From NCBI GenBank assembly GCA_001563305.1, contig CP013703.1:124001-188000 (forward strand): 64,000 nucleotides of DNA. The letters run 5' to 3'. The stretch is from a methanogenic archaeon mixed culture ISO4-G1 (GTDB lineage: Archaea; Thermoplasmatota; Thermoplasmata; Methanomassiliicoccales; Methanomethylophilaceae). The notes under the pieces are model-generated. The model ran no database searches, was not told where the DNA came from, and saw only the letters and a program-made list of their open reading frames with translations. Shown one piece after another: positions 60,460-64,000 of the stretch (positions are counted from its first letter, which is position 1; every line of letters begins with the position of its first letter). The position numbers were made by a program, and so were the translations under genes.

Positions 60460-61492
60460 TGTTCTCACCGGGGGTGACAGTGAACCTGTAGACGTTGTCC
60501 TTCCTCTCGACGCCGAACTTGACGTCCAGGAACGACTCCAGCGTGTCCATCTGGCTGAGCAGGTGCTTGCTGATCCTCGATACGGAGAACCCGCTCTTGC
60601 CCTGCGCCATGGCCATGTAGGGCAGGACCTGGTCGGCGGTATGCACGTCCATGGTCGCGCCGCTGGTCATCTCCCTGATGAGGTCCATCGCGGCGTCCTC
60701 TCCGGCCTTGTCCGCGGTGTGCCCCCTGGATGTCAGGGCGTTGGATCCCAGCATACCGTTTTCGTATTCCGCCGTGAGGACGATACCAGCCCCGCGGGAG
60801 TCCCCGTCGGTTTTCTGGATGTCGAACTCGACCTCGGCGTATGGTTCCAGGGTCTTCCTGCAGCTGTTGATCATGTCGTTGTTGATCCAGTCCGGCAGGC
60901 GCTGGCTGAAGCAAATCCCCTTGATGCACTTGAGCTCTCCGAGCTCCTCGATGTCCAGGGGTTTGATGGTCCCGATGGGGTCCAGCGTGGTGATGACGCG
61001 GCCTCCGCCCTGGGGGTAGAACCCGCGGTCGATGATCTTGACGTTCGCCTCGATCCCCATCCTCCTCATGAGCGGGAACAGGAGCGTCTGGTAGGAATCT
61101 ATAGGGGGAGCCCACATGACGTTGGTGCCGCCGCTGATGTCGACGGTGAGCCTCTTCCTGTGGTTCCTTCCGGCCAGCATCATGGCCTGCAGCACGAGGC
61201 TTAGGCTCCCTGCCGTACCGATGTTCATCTCGATGTCGTATCTCTGCTCGTTCCCGGGTGTGAAAAGGAGCTCCCTGGAACCGATGGTGTTACCCTCCAC
61301 GGTGGATCCGGCCATCTGGGCGACGGCCTCGACCGCAGCGCAGTGCTGCTTGGACAGCCCGTTGGTGGGCCTGTTCTCCCTGATACGGGTGAGACGGGTG
61401 GTGATCCCGGTGACGGTAGCCATGGCTACAGAGGTGCGGACCATCTGTCCTCCGCCCTCGCCCCTCGAACCGTCGATCTCCAGGATTTCCAT
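60437..61492 (-). CDS. rtcA: RNA 3'-terminal phosphate cyclase
   Basis: This 351-residue RtcA opens I-D-G-S-R-G-E-G-G-G-Q and has R-P-x-N-G-L-S near residue 42. It contains the central G-F-Y-P-Q-G-G-G motif near 156 and the late H-T-A-D-Q-V-L-P-Y motif with the histidine nucleotidylated in the family. It converts RNA 3'-phosphate ends to 2',3'-cyclic phosphates with ATP. TTTATAAT lies about 25 nt before ATG 61492, so the mRNA is probably leaderless; GTG 61510 is unlikely. arfC follows in the same transcript. Confidence 0.93.
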   Translation of the reverse strand: MEILEIDGSRGEGGGQMVRTSVAMATVTGITTRLTRIRENRPTNGLSKQHCAAVEAVAQMAGSTVEGNTIGSRELLFTPGNEQRYDIEMNIGTAGSLSLVLQAMMLAGRNHRKRLTVDISGGTNVMWAPPIDSYQTLLFPLMRRMGIEANVKIIDRGFYPQGGGRVITTLDPIGTIKPLDIEELGELKCIKGICFSQRLPDWINNDMINSCRKTLEPYAEVEFDIQKTDGDSRGAGIVLTAEYENGMLGSNALTSRGHTADKAGEDAAMDLIREMTSGATMDVHTADQVLPYMAMAQGKSGFSVSRISKHLLSQMDTLESFLDVKFGVERKDNVYRFTVTPGENNEALYPR

Positions 61493-61553
61493 GGTCTCCC
61501 CTATGCGCACATTATAAAAAAAAGAGTGCGGAAGCGTGAGGAGACAAAATGAG

Positions 61554-61625
61554 TGCGATAGCCGGGATTCGAACCCGGGTCAGAGGCTTGGGAAGCATCC
61601 GTCCTAACCGCTGGACTACTATCGC
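61554..61625 (-). tRNA. tRNA-Gly (CCC)
   Basis: On the minus strand the acceptor stem GCGATAG/CTATCGC has 7 bp, the D stem is GTCC/GGAC, and the T arm is CCGGG-TTCGAAT-CCCGG. The anticodon loop TTCCCAA gives CCC, reading GGG. One mismatch is seen in the anticodon stem. The discriminator is A and CCA is not encoded. TTTTTATAGAC near 61648-61658 is its TATA box. Confidence 0.88.
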
Positions 61626-61668
61626 AGCAACCTACCGATTGAGAGAGGTCTATAAAAAAGCCTTGATG

Positions 61669-61678
61669 TTAAATACCA
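61669..61678 (+). promoter_or_regulatory. TATA box of tRNA-Val (UAC)
   Basis: TGTTAAATAC ends 23 nt before the tRNA, the usual archaeal spacing. Confidence 0.55.
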
Positions 61679-61700
61679 AATGCCCATTAGGTGGGATTGC

Positions 61701-61776
61701 GGACTCGTGGTCTAGGGGTTATGACGTCGCCCTTACAAGGCGAAGGTCGCCGGTTCAATTCCGGCCGGGTCCACCA
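61701..61776 (+). tRNA. tRNA-Val (UAC) with encoded CCA
   Basis: The acceptor stem is GGACTCG/CGGGTCC with one G-T pair. The anticodon stem TCGCC/GGCGA surrounds CTTACAA (anticodon TAC), and the T arm is GCCGG-TTCAATT-CCGGC. The discriminator A at 61773 is followed by genome-encoded CCA. Confidence 0.92.
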
Positions 61777-61855
61777 TCTACTTTTTAAGCATGTTGGATA
61801 TCCAACCCTGGATAATACTCACAACTATACATTATTTTTCGATCTCGACAGATTG

Positions 61856-61865
61856 TATTAAATAG
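61856..61865 (+). promoter_or_regulatory. TATA box of RNA element 1
   Basis: TATTAAATAG ends about 25 nt before the conserved CATCCATCCAT that I take as the 5' end of the element. The second element has the same spacing. Confidence 0.5.
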
Positions 61866-61887
61866 AGTGTACACATATGTTGGAGCA

Positions 61888-61968
61888 AGCATCCATCCAT
61901 TGCAAAATGGACGGGTGATAGATCACGGGCGGTTTATTCCTCCTTTCCTTACAACCTTCCGCCCGTGA
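61888..61968 (+). ncRNA. Candidate structured RNA element 1 with pyrimidine-rich loop
   Basis: The element begins CATCCATCCAT. The first hairpin is CCATCCATT with AATGGACGG around a GCAA (GNRA) loop. A perfect 10-bp stem follows (61923-61932 with 61959-61968) that closes a 26-base loop containing ATTCCTCCTTTCCTTAC (61936-61952). The same 17-base loop sequence recurs in element 2 on a different stem, which is what selection on RNA structure would leave. The loop is complementary to strong Shine-Dalgarno sites. The 3' end is not defined; a T-run lies at 62009-62014. Strand is inferred from the TATA box. Confidence 0.6.
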
Positions 61969-62064
61969 ATCTCTGACTTCTTTGAGTTCTTGAGTACATA
62001 TCATCCATATTTTTTACCTAATAATGTATAAAAATATACATCACTATAGGAGGTTTAGAGAATT

Positions 62065-62077
62065 TTTTAAATATTTA
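62065..62077 (+). promoter_or_regulatory. TATA box of RNA element 2
   Basis: TTTTAAATATTTA lies about 25 nt before the conserved CATCCATCCAT of element 2. Confidence 0.5.
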
Positions 62078-62097
62078 CTCAATCTTACTAGGATTAT

Positions 62098-62192
62098 ACA
62101 TCCATCCATCATAGTTTCCGATAGAACTCCGATGAGATGTAGGGGCGGCGGACAATATTCCTCCTTTCCTTACCACTCCTGTCCGCCACCCC
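62098..62192 (+). ncRNA. Candidate structured RNA element 2, homologue of element 1
   Basis: It starts with the same CATCCATCCAT. ACATC can pair with GATGT further on. The main stem is GGCGGACA (62147-62154) with TGTCCGCC (62180-62187), extended past one mismatch by GGGG/CCCC. The 25-base loop contains the identical 17-base ATTCCTCCTTTCCTTAC (62157-62173). Stem sequences differ from element 1 while pairing is kept. Together with element 1 it fills the 544-bp gap between the two tRNA-Val genes, in which no protein gene is seen. Confidence 0.6.
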
Positions 62193-62283
62193 ATTCCTTC
62201 ATACTTTGCCATCACTCAGATATGCTGGCACTATCGAATTCCTGCCTCTTTTCATACACGGGCAACTGTGTCCACTCACACTG

Positions 62284-62296
62284 AATCGTTAAATAT
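62284..62296 (+). promoter_or_regulatory. TATA box of tRNA-Val (CAC)
   Basis: AATCGTTAAATAT lies about 25-30 nt before the tRNA. Confidence 0.5.
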
Positions 62297-62320
62297 CGCA
62301 ATCTGTTCCACATCCATAAC

Positions 62321-62396
62321 GGACTCGTGGTCTAGGGGTTATGACGTCGCCTTCACACGGCGGAGGTCGCCGGTTCAAATCCGGCCGGGTCCACCA
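62321..62396 (+). tRNA. tRNA-Val (CAC) with encoded CCA
   Basis: Nearly identical to the tRNA-Val (UAC) gene 620 bp upstream: same acceptor, D and T arms apart from single bases. The anticodon arm is TCGCC-TTCACAC-GGCGG, giving CAC for GUG codons. CCA at 62394-62396 is encoded. A T-rich stretch follows as a likely terminator. Confidence 0.92.
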
Positions 62397-62544
62397 TTTT
62401 TTCCGATCTTTTCCGTCGATTCTCATTGTTTTTTCAGCTCCACTAGTGGTAACAGTTGCCTGGGTAGGAAAGTATGACCACCGCCTGAATCCATCCATTC
62501 AGACCAACAACCTTTATTGGTCGGCCAACATATCATCACCCATC

Positions 62545-63936
62545 ATGGCAGAAGAACCCGATTTCCAGACGACCGAAGAAGGAAGGAAGTACGAGCAGGA
62601 GATCATGCTCGTCCTCACCGGAGAGAAGAAGGACTATCCCAATTATTTCGGGGGCCTCAAGATCGCCTCCGGACACGAGTTCAGGATCTGCAGTCCCATC
62701 GACCCCTCCATCCAGTACGGTATCTTCCAGGAGCCCGAGGAGGGCACGATGGCCGAGGCCGTCGGAGCGGCCCTGAAGGCTTTCGAGAAATGGGGAACAC
62801 TGCCGATAGAGGAGAGGGCGAAGTACTTCCAGGCCCTGCCGGGAGTCCTCAAGGCCAGGAGGATGCATTACGCCGCATCCATAACAGTGTCTTCAGGAAT
62901 GGTCCGCGAGGAGGCCCTGGCCGAGGTGGATGCCACGATCGAGAACCTCGAGAGGATACTCGAGGAGGCCAAGACCATCGGCAGGAAGAGGCCGACAGGG
63001 GTCTGGGCGATCATCTCTGCGCACAACTCCCCGTTCGCCTCGCCGATCTCTTTCGCCGTGGCGGCCATGATCGCGGGAAATACCATTGTCATGAATCCCT
63101 CGAAATACTGTCCCATGCCTGCCCATCTGTTCTACAACCTGATGGAGAAGTACGGGCTTCCCGACGGGGTGTTGAACCTCATAGTCGACAGGAAGGAGTA
63201 CACCACCGAGGACCTCGCCAACGACATGCGCGTGTCCGGCGTGGTCGCGACCGGATCCGGCGACAGGCTCGAGGACCTCATGTTCCTGCAGGTCGACGAC
63301 GAGATGAAGTTCATCAACGAGATCAAGGGGATGAACCCCGCGATCGTCTACAGACCGTCGGACATGAAGGCGGCCGCCAAGAACATCGCCGATTCCGCAT
63401 TCGCGTTCAGCGGACAGAGCCTGTTCTCGTGCTCCAAGGTCATCATCACACACGACGATCAGGCCAAGTTCACCTCCGCACTCACCGAGTACATGAAGGA
63501 CATCAAGATCGACGACCCGGTCAACGATACCGCCTATTCGGGACCTCTCATAAACGAGGTCAATGCGGTGAAATTCAAGAATCTGGCACTTGAGCTCATG
63601 CCCTTCACGGTGGCCAAGGCGATGCCCGTTTCCAAGGAGCTTCCCGAGAACTATGTGGCACCCATCGCGGTGTCCGGTCTGGATTTCGACAACGACCTGA
63701 ACTTCATGGATTCCGGGTTCCCGATCCTGAACATCGTCGTGGTCGATTCCGTGGATGCGATCTTCGAGGAGATGGACAATACCGAGTGCGGACTCAGCGC
63801 GGGACTGTTCTCCAAGGATGCGAAGGTCATCGAGCGCTTCGAGAACGAGGTGGACGTCCCGATGAGGTACGTCAACTGCAGCAGCCGCACCCTGAAGCCC
63901 GCATTCGCCGCGAAGCTCGAGAACTTCGTAAGATGA
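62545..63936 (+). CDS. Aldehyde dehydrogenase family protein with displaced catalytic Cys
   Basis: This 463-residue protein has the ALDH fold: A-H-N-S-P-F-A-S-P near residue 159, N-P-S-K cofactor lysine near 183, V-A-T-G-S-G-D near 235, and E-I-K-G-M-N-P near 258 holding the usual general-base Glu. The catalytic motif, normally G-Q-x-C, reads G-Q-S-L-F-S-C here, so Leu occupies the nucleophile position and the nearest Cys is three residues later. Activity may be altered or lost. TTTATT about 30 nt upstream suggests a leaderless start at ATG 62545. The substrate is unknown; lactaldehyde is one candidate given the mtnA/aldolase pair. Confidence 0.82.
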   Translation: MAEEPDFQTTEEGRKYEQEIMLVLTGEKKDYPNYFGGLKIASGHEFRICSPIDPSIQYGIFQEPEEGTMAEAVGAALKAFEKWGTLPIEERAKYFQALPGVLKARRMHYAASITVSSGMVREEALAEVDATIENLERILEEAKTIGRKRPTGVWAIISAHNSPFASPISFAVAAMIAGNTIVMNPSKYCPMPAHLFYNLMEKYGLPDGVLNLIVDRKEYTTEDLANDMRVSGVVATGSGDRLEDLMFLQVDDEMKFINEIKGMNPAIVYRPSDMKAAAKNIADSAFAFSGQSLFSCSKVIITHDDQAKFTSALTEYMKDIKIDDPVNDTAYSGPLINEVNAVKFKNLALELMPFTVAKAMPVSKELPENYVAPIAVSGLDFDNDLNFMDSGFPILNIVVVDSVDAIFEEMDNTECGLSAGLFSKDAKVIERFENEVDVPMRYVNCSSRTLKPAFAAKLENFVR

Positions 63937-64000
63937 TCATATCGTCTTGATGTTCCATGTGCAGGCCTTGGCGGCCTTCATCAGCGGTTTCATCTCCTCT
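63937..64000 (-). CDS. C-terminal end of an unidentified protein (start outside window)
   Basis: On the minus strand an open frame enters from the window edge and ends with TGA immediately beside the aldehyde dehydrogenase stop. The last 20 codons encode E-E-M-K-P-L-M-K-A-A-K followed by A-C-T-W-N-I-K-T-I. Codon choice matches local genes. Too short to identify. Confidence 0.5.
   Translation of the reverse strand, partial: EEMKPLMKAAKACTWNIKTI

Overview
The window comes from a GC-rich methanogenic archaeon, most likely of the Methanomassiliicoccales (Thermoplasmatota). The signs are a headless Fpo complex (fpoABCDHIJJKLMN with no fpoF or fpoO in the cluster), a methanogenesis-marker-11-like protein, archaeal lipid genes (carS, two geranylgeranyl-reductase-family proteins), archaeal information-processing genes (PCNA, TFS, aIF5A, Nop5, Nob1, aCPSF2, Taw2), form III RuBisCO, TATA boxes about 25-30 nt upstream of many starts, and complete avoidance of TAG as a stop codon except at one in-frame site. 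The order assignment is an inference.

Layout. 1-2.5 kb: end of glutamate dehydrogenase, an RNA-like intergenic region, and purH. 2.5-6.8 kb: a zinc-ribbon protein, aCPSF2 with a hairpin-rich leader, a membrane protein with a nuclease-like tail, TFS and PCNA. 6.8-13.5 kb: split transketolase, transaldolase, a GGR-family flavoprotein, Taw2, a large unknown Cys-rich protein and a single-domain RNase III. 13.5-18.6 kb: the AMP salvage operon (ribose-1,5-bisphosphate isomerase, RuBisCO, AMP phosphorylase) running into a deacetylase and an acetyltransferase. 18.6-23.6 kb: folD, kptA, mmp11-like, uppS and a B12-type radical SAM gene. 24.5-37 kb: the fpo operon followed by a polyprenyl-synthase-like gene and a second GGR-family gene. 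37-41 kb: nob1, an Rpn-type nuclease gene with a tandem-duplicated tail, carS, pyrE, a family 4 uracil-DNA glycosylase and a HAD phosphatase. 41.2-46.4 kb: smc-scpA-scpB. 46.5-53.3 kb: a winged-helix gene containing a 12-G tract and a 1995-residue surface protein with a structured leader. 53.4-61.5 kb: a phosphohexomutase-like gene interrupted by an in-frame UAG, then agmatinase/aIF5A, nop5/class II aldolase/mtnA, a divergent HTH-V4R regulator, arfC and rtcA. 61.5-64 kb: one tRNA-Gly and two tRNA-Val genes, two related structured RNA elements between the tRNA-Val genes, an atypical aldehyde dehydrogenase, and the end of a further gene.

Functional links. The Fpo membrane module, with a four-cluster FpoI, probably takes electrons from ferredoxin or another soluble donor. 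The neighbouring prenyl genes hint at a dedicated lipophilic carrier or at lipid modification. AMP phosphorylase, R15P isomerase and RuBisCO return nucleoside ribose to 3-phosphoglycerate. MtnA and a class II aldolase probably salvage 5-deoxy- or 5-methylthio-pentose phosphates. RNA metabolism is strongly represented (aCPSF2, RNase III, KptA, RtcA, Taw2, Nob1, Nop5).

Most striking observations: (1) a phosphohexomutase homologue whose last domain lies in frame behind a TAG codon, which suggests pyrrolysine insertion; (2) tandem elements at about 61.89 and 62.10 kb that share a 17-nt pyrimidine-rich loop, complementary to Shine-Dalgarno sequences, on stems of different sequence; (3) a 12-G tract inside a regulator gene; (4) the four-cluster FpoI; (5) a 195-bp duplication of a nuclease-gene tail.
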